DNA of 64,000 nucleotides, taken from positions 70,046-134,045 of the forward strand of contig CAJTZQ010000001.1 in assembly GCA_910583795.1 (NCBI GenBank). Direction: 5' to 3'. Below the pieces are notes generated by a model. It searched no databases. It had not been told where the DNA came from and saw nothing but the letters and a program-made list of their open reading frames with translations. Source of the DNA: an uncultured Muribaculaceae bacterium. GTDB taxonomy: Bacteria > Bacteroidota > Bacteroidia > Bacteroidales > Muribaculaceae. Positions 15,954-23,350 of the stretch are shown one piece after another. Numbering within the stretch: position 1 is the stretch's first letter; the number at the start of each line of letters is the position of its first letter. The position numbers and the translations under genes are program-made.

Positions 15954-16832
15954 TCAGAAGAATTTCTTTTCTTCGCCGAGCATCACCGAAAGGAGATTGT
16001 TGGCAAGACTGCTCGCACCAATACGGAACAAATCCTGATTCAGCCATTCATCACCAAGGACTGTCTTTACGACAGTATAGTATTGCACCGCTTCCTGTGC
16101 CGTGCGGATACCTCCGGCTGCTTTGAACCCGACTTTCTTACCCGTCTGCTGATAATACTCCTTGATGCACTCACACATCACGTATGCCGCTTCAAGCGAC
16201 GCACCGGGATAGATCTTGCCGGTTGAAGTCTTGATGAAATCCGCATCGCTCCACATTGCAAGTATCGAAGCCTCCTTAATGGCAGCGGCAGTCTTAAGAG
16301 CACCCGTCTCCAGAATCACCTTCAGCTTCGCATCCTTGGCGGTATGCTTGAGTTCTATCAGTTCATCACAAAGATCCTCATAATTCTTATCGCGCAGATA
16401 ACCGAGGTTCATCACCACATCAACCTCATTCGCACCGCCGGCAACAGCCAACGCCACATCAGCAACTTTTACAGCAGTGAAAGTCTGGCTTGACGGGAAA
16501 CCACCCGCCACAACCGCCACATCGACACCGGTCACCTCCAACACGGAACTTACCACCTCCGCGAAGTTACTGTATACACAGATAGCGGCAACATTCTTAA
16601 ACTGCGGATACTCGTTGTCAAAGTCATTCACCCGTTGTGTGAACGCAGTCACACTATCCTGACTGTCTTCGGTGCTCAATGTGGTGAGATCTATAGAACT
16701 GAAGAGAAATTTATACACCTCCTGATTCTCGTATTCGGGTGCCTTCTCCATTATTTTCTTCACCTCGGCAGCAACAGCCGCATCGTCGCAGACAACCTTG
16801 CTGTCGCTTAAAGCTTTCTGATATCTGTCCAT
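15954..16832 (-). CDS. deoC: deoxyribose-phosphate aldolase
   Basis: A 292-residue class I aldolase that splits 2-deoxyribose-5-phosphate into acetaldehyde and glyceraldehyde-3-phosphate in deoxynucleoside catabolism. The Schiff-base Lys201 is in DADFIKTSTGK, the second catalytic Lys237 in VGFKAAGGIRT, and the conserved Asp in NEVDVVMN (residue 138). It is longer than the roughly 220-260-residue enterobacterial form by an N-terminal helical extension of about 50 residues, common in Bacteroidetes. It is monocistronic, with a palindromic repeat (16841-16925) in its leader. Confidence 0.95.
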   Translation of the reverse strand: MDRYQKALSDSKVVCDDAAVAAEVKKIMEKAPEYENQEVYKFLFSSIDLTTLSTEDSQDSVTAFTQRVNDFDNEYPQFKNVAAICVYSNFAEVVSSVLEVTGVDVAVVAGGFPSSQTFTAVKVADVALAVAGGANEVDVVMNLGYLRDKNYEDLCDELIELKHTAKDAKLKVILETGALKTAAAIKEASILAMWSDADFIKTSTGKIYPGASLEAAYVMCECIKEYYQQTGKKVGFKAAGGIRTAQEAVQYYTVVKTVLGDEWLNQDLFRIGASSLANNLLSVMLGEEKKFF

Positions 16833-16840
16833 AATTATTT

Positions 16841-16925
16841 ATTTAAGTTTCGCAAGCTCACTTAAGTTTGAAGATTAACCTTATAATCCTATAACCTCAG
16901 CTTTCGCAAGCGAAAGTTGAATTAT
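16841..16925 (-). repeat. Palindromic intergenic repeat, copy B (short form)
   Basis: On the minus strand it reads TTCAACTTTCGCTTGCGAAA, a GGTTATAGGATTATAAGG-like middle, then AACTTAAGTGAGCTTGCGAA. Both ends match copy A at 10478-10620; the middle is about 55 bp shorter. It sits in the deoC leader, ending 9 bp before the ATG at 16832. Confidence 0.75.
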
Positions 16926-17019
16926 TAATATTAAAATCAGAGGAAGATGTCTCCTTACAACTGAAACAACTTCCTCTACAAAATTATCTAAAAATCTTCA
17001 GACTTTTTTATATTTTACA

Positions 17020-17679
17020 TCACTTTTTACGCCGGGGAGCTATCCGGTCGGGATTCTGCTTCAAGAACTGCTCCCACGACTTCGCCCCTTTCTCGATCTG
17101 CGGTTTCCCGGTTTCATAGAAATGGGTGAGAGCCGCCGCAAGTGCGTCGGTTGCGTCAAGAAGGCGGGGCATATTCTCCTGCGGGATTTTCAATATGTGA
17201 CGAAGCATATTCGCCACCTGCTCTTTCGACGCGGACCCGCTTCCCGTCACTGCCTGCTTGATGGAAAGAGGGGCGTATTCATGAATCGGGATGTCGCGCG
17301 AGAGCGCGGCTGCCATGGCAACGCCCTGTGCCCTGCCGAGCTTGAGCATCGACTGCACATTCTTTCCAAAGAAAGGTGCCTCTATGGCAAGTTCGTCGGG
17401 CAAGTATTGCTCAACAAGTCCGGTTACGCGCTCGAAGATGCGGGACAATCTCAAATAATGGCTCTCGAATTTGCTAAGCTGTATCACCCCCATCACAATG
17501 ACCTTTGGAGTCTTGCCGTTGATGCCGAGCACACCATATCCCATGACATTTGTGCCGGGGTCAATACCCATTATTATCCGCTCGAAATCATGTTCCGCAC
17601 GGTTCTTCCCTTTTGATTGTTGTGGTGCGATACCCGCACCGACGCTCCCGGGAGCATCATATTTCGGTTCGACGCTCAT
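17020..17679 (-). CDS. ruvC: Holliday junction resolvase RuvC
   Basis: A 219-residue endonuclease that cuts Holliday junctions with RuvAB. Acidic catalytic residues are visible: Asp40 in GIDPGTNVMGYG, Glu100 in LAIEAPFFGKN, and Asp175/Asp178 in LLDATDALAAAL. An N-terminal extension of about 35 polar residues precedes the usual start of the fold. It is kept because the ATG at 17679 overlaps the stop of the upstream DUF4286 gene (ATGA, 4-nt overlap), which indicates coupled translation. The basic tail ends RIAPRRKK. RuvA and RuvB are not in the window. Confidence 0.95.
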   Translation of the reverse strand: MSVEPKYDAPGSVGAGIAPQQSKGKNRAEHDFERIIMGIDPGTNVMGYGVLGINGKTPKVIVMGVIQLSKFESHYLRLSRIFERVTGLVEQYLPDELAIEAPFFGKNVQSMLKLGRAQGVAMAAALSRDIPIHEYAPLSIKQAVTGSGSASKEQVANMLRHILKIPQENMPRLLDATDALAAALTHFYETGKPQIEKGAKSWEQFLKQNPDRIAPRRKK

Positions 17680-18002
17680 ATCGGGATTATCTTCAGTAGT
17701 GTTATAAAAAACGCGGCGTGAGGACCGAATTTGCGGTTGAAATCGCCAAGCACTCCGGGGAGCACGGCGTCGTGCCAGGCATGTGCCTTCTCTTCCGTTT
17801 CAAATTCTACATGAAGAGCCATACTAAGTCCGTGTTCCGGACCCGGTTTTTCCCCGCCAGCCTCCACAACAGTCTGCAAACGCGGATTTGCGGCGGAATA
17901 AGCAGTATTCATTATTGCCGGCATTGCCGAAGAACGTAGCCAGTCAAGAAATCTTTCCCCGGCATCAGGAGCCAATACAAAAGTTATGTTGTATAGATAC
18001 AT
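17676..18002 (-). CDS. DUF4286 family protein
   Basis: A 108-residue cytoplasmic protein starting MYLYNITFVLAPDAGERFLDW and ending FGPHAAFFITLLKII. The size and pattern (strand, helix with an aromatic W, GLSMALHVEFET) fit DUF4286, a ferredoxin-like alpha/beta family of unknown function that in Bacteroidetes is often next to ruvC. It overlaps ruvC by 4 nt and is transcribed first. Its start codon is directly preceded by a CACAACT tandem array. A promoter is seen at 18127-18159. Confidence 0.78.
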   Translation of the reverse strand: MYLYNITFVLAPDAGERFLDWLRSSAMPAIMNTAYSAANPRLQTVVEAGGEKPGPEHGLSMALHVEFETEEKAHAWHDAVLPGVLGDFNRKFGPHAAFFITLLKIIPI

Positions 18003-18047
18003 AGTTGTGAGTTGTGAGTTGTGAGTGTTTTTTCAGATTTATCAGCT

Positions 18048-18076
18048 ATAAGACTTATAAAACTTATAAGTCTTAT
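18048..18076. repeat. AT-rich perfect hairpin in the DUF4286 leader
   Basis: ATAAGACTTATAA (18048-18060) and TTATAAGTCTTAT (18064-18076) form a 13-bp stem with a 3-nt loop, 45 bp upstream of the DUF4286 start on the minus strand. It lies between the promoter and the gene, so it would be in the mRNA leader. Confidence 0.6.
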
Positions 18077-18126
18077 AAAATTTATACCGCCTGATGACTC
18101 TCATTCAACATTCAAAATTCAACATT

Positions 18127-18159
18127 CAAAATTACAAAAAAACGGCATGCTTTCACAAA
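18127..18159 (-). promoter_or_regulatory. Minus-strand promoter for DUF4286-ruvC
   Basis: Reading the minus strand: TTTG (18159-18156), 21 bp, TAATTTTG (18134-18127). It overlaps the terminator of the tRNA transcript. The expected leader is about 115 nt and holds TTGAATGTTGAA-type repeats, the AT hairpin and the CACAACT array. Confidence 0.65.
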
Positions 18160-18166
18160 CACGCCG
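18134..18166 (-). terminator. Terminator of the SRP RNA-tRNA-Thr transcript
   Basis: On the minus strand CGGCGTG pairs with CATGCCG (18166-18160 with 18149-18143, one G-U pair), followed by a run of seven T. Confidence 0.75.
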
Positions 18167-18220
18167 CCAAAACAAAATTATGAAAAACATTCAACGCTAT
18201 GCTGCAAGCAGCATTTCCTG

Positions 18221-18294
18221 AGCCTCTTGTCGGATTCGAACCAACGACCCCGAGATTACAAATCACGTGCTCTGGCCAACTGAGCTAAAGAGGC
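18221..18294 (-). tRNA. tRNA-Thr (anticodon UGU)
   Basis: A 74-nt cloverleaf: acceptor GCCTCTT/AAGAGGC, D arm GCTC/GAGC, anticodon loop TTTGTAA with anticodon TGT, 5-nt variable loop, and T arm GTTGG-TTCGAAT-CCGAC. The discriminator is U and CCA is not encoded. The anticodon stem has one U-U mismatch. It lies 4 nt downstream of the SRP RNA and shares its promoter. Confidence 0.95.
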
Positions 18295-18298
18295 AAAT

Positions 18299-18393
18299 GG
18301 GCGAGCGATCTACATCGCACAGCTCAACCCGCTACCCTTGCTTCGGTCAGGATCTGGGGGATTTACGGGGAGCAAGTCGTGTAGGACTCACCC
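18299..18393 (-). ncRNA. ffs: Small signal recognition particle RNA (4.5S-like)
   Basis: A hairpin RNA of about 95 nt. The ends pair (GGGTGAG with CTCGCCC), and an inner helix pairs CCTACA with TGTAG. The apical segment CAGATCCTGACCGAAGCA contains the CAG...AGCA symmetric loop typical of SRP domain IV, capped by UGAC (a URRC-type tetraloop) instead of GGAA. A full-consensus promoter ends 4 bp before the 5' end, which fixes the RNA start and argues for a dedicated structural RNA. As part of SRP with Ffh it would target nascent membrane proteins. The exact 3' end depends on processing away from tRNA-Thr. Confidence 0.8.
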
Positions 18394-18397
18394 GATG

Positions 18398-18429
18398 CAA
18401 AGTTAGGCATTATTTCGAAATTGACCAAA
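18398..18429 (-). promoter_or_regulatory. Promoter of the SRP RNA-tRNA-Thr transcript
   Basis: On the minus strand TTTG (18429-18426), 20 bp, TAACTTTG (18405-18398), then CATC and the RNA 5' end GGG. This is an exact match in sequence and spacing. Confidence 0.85.
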
Positions 18430-18463
18430 CAAATTCAGGCATTTTTTAAGCACTGAAAACAGC

Positions 18464-18495
18464 ATCGGCTGACACACCTCTATGTATCAGCCGAT
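18464..18495 (-). terminator. Hairpin after the glycoside hydrolase gene
   Basis: ATCGGCTGA (18464-18472) and TCAGCCGAT (18487-18495) form a 9-bp stem, with CACA/TGTA extending it inside. It lies 21 bp past the stop of the minus-strand hydrolase gene. Its T tract is on the plus-strand side, so efficiency on the minus strand is uncertain. Confidence 0.55.
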
Positions 18496-18515
18496 TTCTA
18501 TTTTTATTTGACTTC

Positions 18516-20846
18516 TTATTTTGAAACTTTTTCTATCAGCACCCCGTCGATTATGGCATGATTTGTGCCGATATTCATGTTCTCGTCTTCAGGATTGAAC
18601 ACCAATTTCACTTCATGTTGACCCGGTTCAAGTGTCACACGGACTGAGTTTGACATTCCCCAGTCGTTCCAGTTGCCTACCCCACGCTGAGGCATGACAA
18701 CAGTACCGGCATCTTTGCCATCTACATAAAGACTACGGATCGCAGCCTTGTTTTCGGTGTTGACTGGTCCGTTGCCATTAGCATAGCGGAACGAGATTGC
18801 GTATTCCCCTGCGGGCATCTTCCCGGATTCTGTCTCAAACATTACTACAACGGGTGAGGATGTATGGTCTGTTTCAACGAAACCTTTGCCACGATACCCT
18901 TCCACGCCCTTTTCAGGCTTATAGGAGACTTCGGGAGACTTCAGTGACACTGATTCATTATCCATTTCCCAAAAGGCGCGTGTGCGGTTGCTACGGGGCT
19001 CAGATGCGAAACTTTCCACATCTCTGCCTGAAACGCCTATCACCTGCCATTCACCTTCCTCTATCGCAGGCCACGATGTCTGACGGGTACGACCCACTTC
19101 CTTGCCGTCGCGAAGCACGACATATTCCCCTATGTATTCGATAGGATTCCATTCAAGAAGATTTGACGCAGGCACCCCTTCACCGATAAGACTGCTGTCT
19201 GACGAAAGCCATGCCATGGGCGTCCAGGGAGCCTTGGCATTATCGACGTGATTCACCTTCATCGGGGCGATAGGCTGATTGTCCATCTCCACCACAATGT
19301 CGGCACCATTCTTGAGAAGTTTGGCGGGTATCACTTTCCCCTTCTCCGGGTAATACCCCTTTCCGTTGACTGTTATTCCATGCACACGGTCGCCATATCC
19401 TTTCACGGTTATGTTGAGACGCGCCCCGCGATACGGGAAGTTTGAAAGCGTCCGCTCCCCTCCTAATGCTTCCGGCACAAACGGCTCTATCCTCAAACCG
19501 TCTTTTTCAAAATGGATACCGAAAAGCATCTGATTAGTGAGGGCGATATTTCCGGCGAGACTCCACAGCATGTTGGAAGAGTTGAGTTCGGTAAATATGT
19601 CACCATTGTCAAGATTAAAATTCTCCTTGTTGGTGGCGAACAAGGCTGCAGGACGTATCACGCTGCCGATACCTTCCAGCGCACCCTGCTCGTTGCCTGC
19701 CTTAGCCTGCGCGAGCGCCCAATAAGATGCCACAAACGGCCACAATGCATTGTTGTGGTAGTTGGGCATATCTGAAATCTGCGGATAGAAAATCGCCGGT
19801 CCGTATTTAGTCATGGGATTGTTCTCCGAGATCGATTTCTGACGGTCTTTAGGCGCAATGTCGTAAAGAATGGCAAGCGACTCACCCAATGTCTCGGCAC
19901 GGGGATTGAGGATCTTGTTGTCCCTGCCGTAGGTGTACATACCGTAGTAACCTTTATCCGGCATCCAGAACATCTTGTCGATGGCTGCGGAAAGTTCTTC
20001 CGACTGTTTTGCATAAGCGTCAGCCTCCTTCTTCTTCCCGAGCACATCAGCCATCTCGGAAGCACATTTGAGAGCGGCGGCGTACAGCACGTTTGTTCCC
20101 ATCGCTTCGCTCTGCGAAATGTCGGCGGTCTGCATCCATTTCGGATAACTCTGCTCACGCCAATCTATGAAAGAGGTCTCCCCTTTTATAAGTCCGTTTT
20201 CGCTCACTACAGTCTTGGCGTCTTTAGCCATGGAACGCTCCACAACGGGATAGACCGTCTCAAGCCATTTCTTGTCGCCGGTCACCTTATAGATTTCCCA
20301 GGCGGCGACGGTCCAGATCATACGGTCGGTGGAAATAGGCCACGCACCACCCGAACCGGTATCCTGAATGATCTGACCTTCTTTGTTGATCTTCTTCAGT
20401 AGCGAATTCATGGAAGCCTCCGGCTGCAGTGCCGCCATCGAGAGGATAATGGAATAGCTGACGTCTCGGGTCCACACCCCTGCCCATTCCTTGCCTGTAC
20501 GCAAGGTCGTGTCAGGCTCCACAGCGTTGACCATCTCGTCGAGACCCATATTGTAGACCGCCTCCATGAGAGGGTTTCCTCCGCTAACCTTAGGATAAGC
20601 CGAGAGATCATTTTTCTTTACCCATGTCTGGCTTATCGGCATAAAATAACCGGGACGTCCTTTATAGGTGGAGCGGATCTCGTATGGGTTTTCAGCCCAT
20701 GCCTTAAATTCGTCCTGATAAAGTGTGTCACCTTTCCATGTGTACGCATCCGTGGCGACAATCACGTCGCCCGCTGCGTAGGCGGCACCACCCTCGGCAA
20801 GGAGAGCGACGCCGCCTATCAATGTCGCGATTTTCTTTCGATTCAT
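18516..20846 (-). CDS. Secreted (alpha/alpha)6-barrel glycoside hydrolase with C-terminal carbohydrate-binding module
   Basis: A 776-residue exported protein with signal peptide MNRKKIATLIGGVALLAEGG ending near AYA. The central part (about 80-480) is a six-hairpin glycosidase fold of the GH63/trehalase-like (MGH1) type, with GVWTRDVSYSIILSMAALQP and SFIDWREQSYPKWMQ carrying the conserved WTRD and WRE acidic motifs. A beta-sandwich follows (about 480-610). The last 130 residues (GYRGKGFVETDHTSSPVVVM ... VDGKDAGTVVMPQRGVGNWN) look like a CBM6/CBM35 module. The substrate cannot be read from sequence; an alpha-linked glycan is likely. No SusC/SusD pair is adjacent, so it is not part of a visible polysaccharide utilisation locus. 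Confidence 0.8.
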   Translation of the reverse strand: MNRKKIATLIGGVALLAEGGAAYAAGDVIVATDAYTWKGDTLYQDEFKAWAENPYEIRSTYKGRPGYFMPISQTWVKKNDLSAYPKVSGGNPLMEAVYNMGLDEMVNAVEPDTTLRTGKEWAGVWTRDVSYSIILSMAALQPEASMNSLLKKINKEGQIIQDTGSGGAWPISTDRMIWTVAAWEIYKVTGDKKWLETVYPVVERSMAKDAKTVVSENGLIKGETSFIDWREQSYPKWMQTADISQSEAMGTNVLYAAALKCASEMADVLGKKKEADAYAKQSEELSAAIDKMFWMPDKGYYGMYTYGRDNKILNPRAETLGESLAILYDIAPKDRQKSISENNPMTKYGPAIFYPQISDMPNYHNNALWPFVASYWALAQAKAGNEQGALEGIGSVIRPAALFATNKENFNLDNGDIFTELNSSNMLWSLAGNIALTNQMLFGIHFEKDGLRIEPFVPEALGGERTLSNFPYRGARLNITVKGYGDRVHGITVNGKGYYPEKGKVIPAKLLKNGADIVVEMDNQPIAPMKVNHVDNAKAPWTPMAWLSSDSSLIGEGVPASNLLEWNPIEYIGEYVVLRDGKEVGRTRQTSWPAIEEGEWQVIGVSGRDVESFASEPRSNRTRAFWEMDNESVSLKSPEVSYKPEKGVEGYRGKGFVETDHTSSPVVVMFETESGKMPAGEYAISFRYANGNGPVNTENKAAIRSLYVDGKDAGTVVMPQRGVGNWNDWGMSNSVRVTLEPGQHEVKLVFNPEDENMNIGTNHAIIDGVLIEKVSK

Positions 20847-20878
20847 TTTATTTAGTTAAGTATTCTCAAAATAGATTA

Positions 20879-20935
20879 TGAATTGAGTATCGTGCACTAT
20901 TCATTATGCACTTTGAATTATGCATTATGAATTAT
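20879..20935. repeat. ATTATGAATT/AATTATGCATTATG intergenic repeat
   Basis: The short spacer between the hydrolase and rnr is filled with variants of ATTATGAATT and TTATGCA. A related palindromic stretch (CATAATGCATAATGCATTAT) occurs at 63891-63915. No coding or promoter signal is evident within it. Confidence 0.6.
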
Positions 20936-23196
20936 CCCTGCTTTCTCCTCTTGTTCCCTCCGTGGGTACGGCTTTTCTTTTTCTTCTCCTTCGGATTGTT
21001 GCGGGGATTTTTGCTCTTGGCATCCTTGATCGGTTTATTGGGGTTTCCATTGTCTGAGATCAATGCAAAATCGAGCTGTTTTCTATCGAGGTCAGCACGA
21101 GCCACCTGAACCTTCACCTGATCGCCGAGAGTGTATTTGTTGTGATATTTCCTGCCGATAAGACAATAGTTCTTTTCATCGAAATCATAATAGTCATCGG
21201 CAAGGTCGCGCACCGGCACAAGTCCCTCGCACTTGTTCTCGTCAAGTTCCACATAGAGTCCCCATTCAGTCACCCCGGAAATAACACCGGCATAGACCTC
21301 CCCGAGCCGTTCCTGCATAAACTCCACCTGCTTGTAGCGGATGGAAGCTCGCTCGGCATTTGCCGCGAGTTGTTCCATGTCTGATGAATGGCGGCACTGA
21401 TCTTCGAGTTTCTGTTTGTCTGTACTCCTTGCCCCATCGGCATATTTGGCAATCAGGCGGTGCACCATCATATCAGGATAGCGGCGGATTGGAGATGTAA
21501 AGTGGGTATAATAGTCGAGGGCAAGTCCGTAATGCCCCACATTATCGGTGGTATATACAGCTTTCGCCATACTGCGGATTGCAAGCATTGCAAGCATGTT
21601 TTCCTCGCCACGGCCCTTCACGTCTTTTAGCATCTTGTTCAAACTCTTGTTCACTTCCTTCGCTGTGCCCTCGGTCTTGACTTTAAATCCGAACCGCTGC
21701 GCTATCAGTGAGAAGTTGGTGATCTTCTCCGGATCAGGATTATCGTGTACCCGATAAACGAAAGATTTCGCCTTCTTCCCCTTCGGGACCTTACCAATGC
21801 TCTCCGCCACCGTAAGGTTTGCGAGAAGCATGAATTCCTCGATCAGTTTGTTGGCGTCTTTCGATTCTTTGAAATAGACGCTCACCGGTTTTCCATCCTT
21901 ATCGATTTCGAAACGCACCTCTGCACGATCAAATTCAAGAGCACCGTTTTCATAACGGCGACGGCGCAATTCTTTTGCGAGTTTATCAAGGGTCAGCACC
22001 TCTTTCGCATAGTCCCCTTCTCCGGTTTCTATGATTTGCTGTGCCTCTTCATACGTGAACCGGCGATTGGATTTGATAACGGTTCTGCCGATCCGGTAGT
22101 TCAACACATTCGCCTTGGCATCGAGTTCGAATATCGCCGAGAAAGTCAGCTTCTCCTCATCGGGACGAAGCGAACAGATCCCGTTTGACAGATGCTCAGG
22201 AAGCATCGGTATAGTGCGGTCAACAAGATATACACTGGTGGCACGCTGCTGTGCCTCGCGGTCGATAATGGAATTAGGGGTGACATAATGCGTGACGTCG
22301 GCAATATGCACGCCCACCTCCCAGTTGCCGTTGGCGAGCTGACGGATTGAAAGAGCATCGTCGAAATCTTTCGCATCGCGGGGATCGATCGTGAAAGTTA
22401 CCACTCCGCGGAAATCTTCACGCTTGGCAACCTCTTCAGGTGTGATTCCGGCATCGATTTTATCTGCTGTCTTCTCCACATTCTCCGGATATTTATAGGG
22501 CAGCCCGAATTCTGCAAGTATGGCATGCATCTCGGCGGTGTTCTCCCCTTTTCTTCCGAGGATATCGACAACCTCCCCACGGGGATTCATCTCTTCGTCG
22601 CGCCACTGGGTGATCCTTGCTATCGCCTTGTCTCCGGTTTTTCCACCCTTCAGTTTTGAGCGCGGGATGATAATGTCGGCAGCAAGGAATTTCGAATCCG
22701 TAACAAGAGCCGCATAATTTTTCTCCACGTTGAGAGTACCGATGAACACCTGTTCTTTCGGCTCGATGATTTCGATCACTTTTGCCTCCGGCTCCTGCCC
22801 TTTGCGGTTGGCTGAAATCTCGACGCGGACTTTGTCTCCATTGAGGGCATGCATGGAGTTTCGTTCTGCAACGAGGATGACTTCATCGTCGATCATCACG
22901 CCATTTTTGCCATTGCTGCGGCGAACAAACACGCCTGTATTTTCGGTGCCTCTATTGCTGTTTGCCTTATACCTTCCGAGATCCACCTCAAGAATGACAT
23001 CGGCAGCCGCGAGTTCATCGAGAATATTTATCACATCGTTACGGTTTGCCGGATGTGTGGCACCAACGGCAAACGCAACCTGCTTATAGTTGAACGCCTG
23101 CTTTTTCTCTTTTTCCAAAAACGACAGGATCTTCTCCTGCAGTTCTTTTTTCTTCATGCGGGGGGCTTTCTTCCCCTCAATATCCTTTGTCTTCAT
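20932..23196 (-). CDS. rnr: Ribonuclease R
   Basis: A 754-residue 3'-5' exoribonuclease that degrades structured RNA and takes part in rRNA and mRNA turnover. An N-terminal winged-helix-like region (about 15-80) and cold-shock OB domains come first. The RNB catalytic domain includes the metal-binding cluster DPRDAKDFDD (271-280). An S1 domain lies near residues 640-720 (GEVYAGVISGVTEWGLYVEL) and a lysine/arginine-rich tail closes the protein (KEKKKKSRTHGGNKRRK), as usual for RNase R. It is 154 bp downstream of uvrC on the same strand. Confidence 0.95.
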   Translation of the reverse strand: MKTKDIEGKKAPRMKKKELQEKILSFLEKEKKQAFNYKQVAFAVGATHPANRNDVINILDELAAADVILEVDLGRYKANSNRGTENTGVFVRRSNGKNGVMIDDEVILVAERNSMHALNGDKVRVEISANRKGQEPEAKVIEIIEPKEQVFIGTLNVEKNYAALVTDSKFLAADIIIPRSKLKGGKTGDKAIARITQWRDEEMNPRGEVVDILGRKGENTAEMHAILAEFGLPYKYPENVEKTADKIDAGITPEEVAKREDFRGVVTFTIDPRDAKDFDDALSIRQLANGNWEVGVHIADVTHYVTPNSIIDREAQQRATSVYLVDRTIPMLPEHLSNGICSLRPDEEKLTFSAIFELDAKANVLNYRIGRTVIKSNRRFTYEEAQQIIETGEGDYAKEVLTLDKLAKELRRRRYENGALEFDRAEVRFEIDKDGKPVSVYFKESKDANKLIEEFMLLANLTVAESIGKVPKGKKAKSFVYRVHDNPDPEKITNFSLIAQRFGFKVKTEGTAKEVNKSLNKMLKDVKGRGEENMLAMLAIRSMAKAVYTTDNVGHYGLALDYYTHFTSPIRRYPDMMVHRLIAKYADGARSTDKQKLEDQCRHSSDMEQLAANAERASIRYKQVEFMQERLGEVYAGVISGVTEWGLYVELDENKCEGLVPVRDLADDYYDFDEKNYCLIGRKYHNKYTLGDQVKVQVARADLDRKQLDFALISDNGNPNKPIKDAKSKNPRNNPKEKKKKSRTHGGNKRRKQG

Positions 23197-23350
23197 ATAC
23201 GGGTTGTTCTTTTCGTTTTACTTGATGTTTTATTTCTCTTAAAAATCTTGCTCCATGTCCCTTATCATTATAACGCCACATCTTGCATTTCGTCTATATT
23301 CAAGAGAAATAATAATTGAATAAAACAGCAAAAAAGAGGAATAACGCCCC

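Noticed and set aside
15892..16226. Continuation of the plus-strand frame from 15429 (265 codons) into deoC antisense
   Set aside because: From 15954 it is a mirror of deoC, which has full catalytic motifs. The frame is open only because the upstream gene lost its end.
18003..18150. Possible CRISPR-like array in the TTGAATGTTGAA / GAGTTGTGAGTT repeats
   Set aside because: Repeat units are 7-15 bp, contiguous, without unique spacers, and no cas gene is present.
20879..20935. ATTATGAATT repeats as an insertion-sequence end
   Set aside because: There is no transposase, no defined inverted termini and no target duplication; similar AT palindromes occur elsewhere in spacers.
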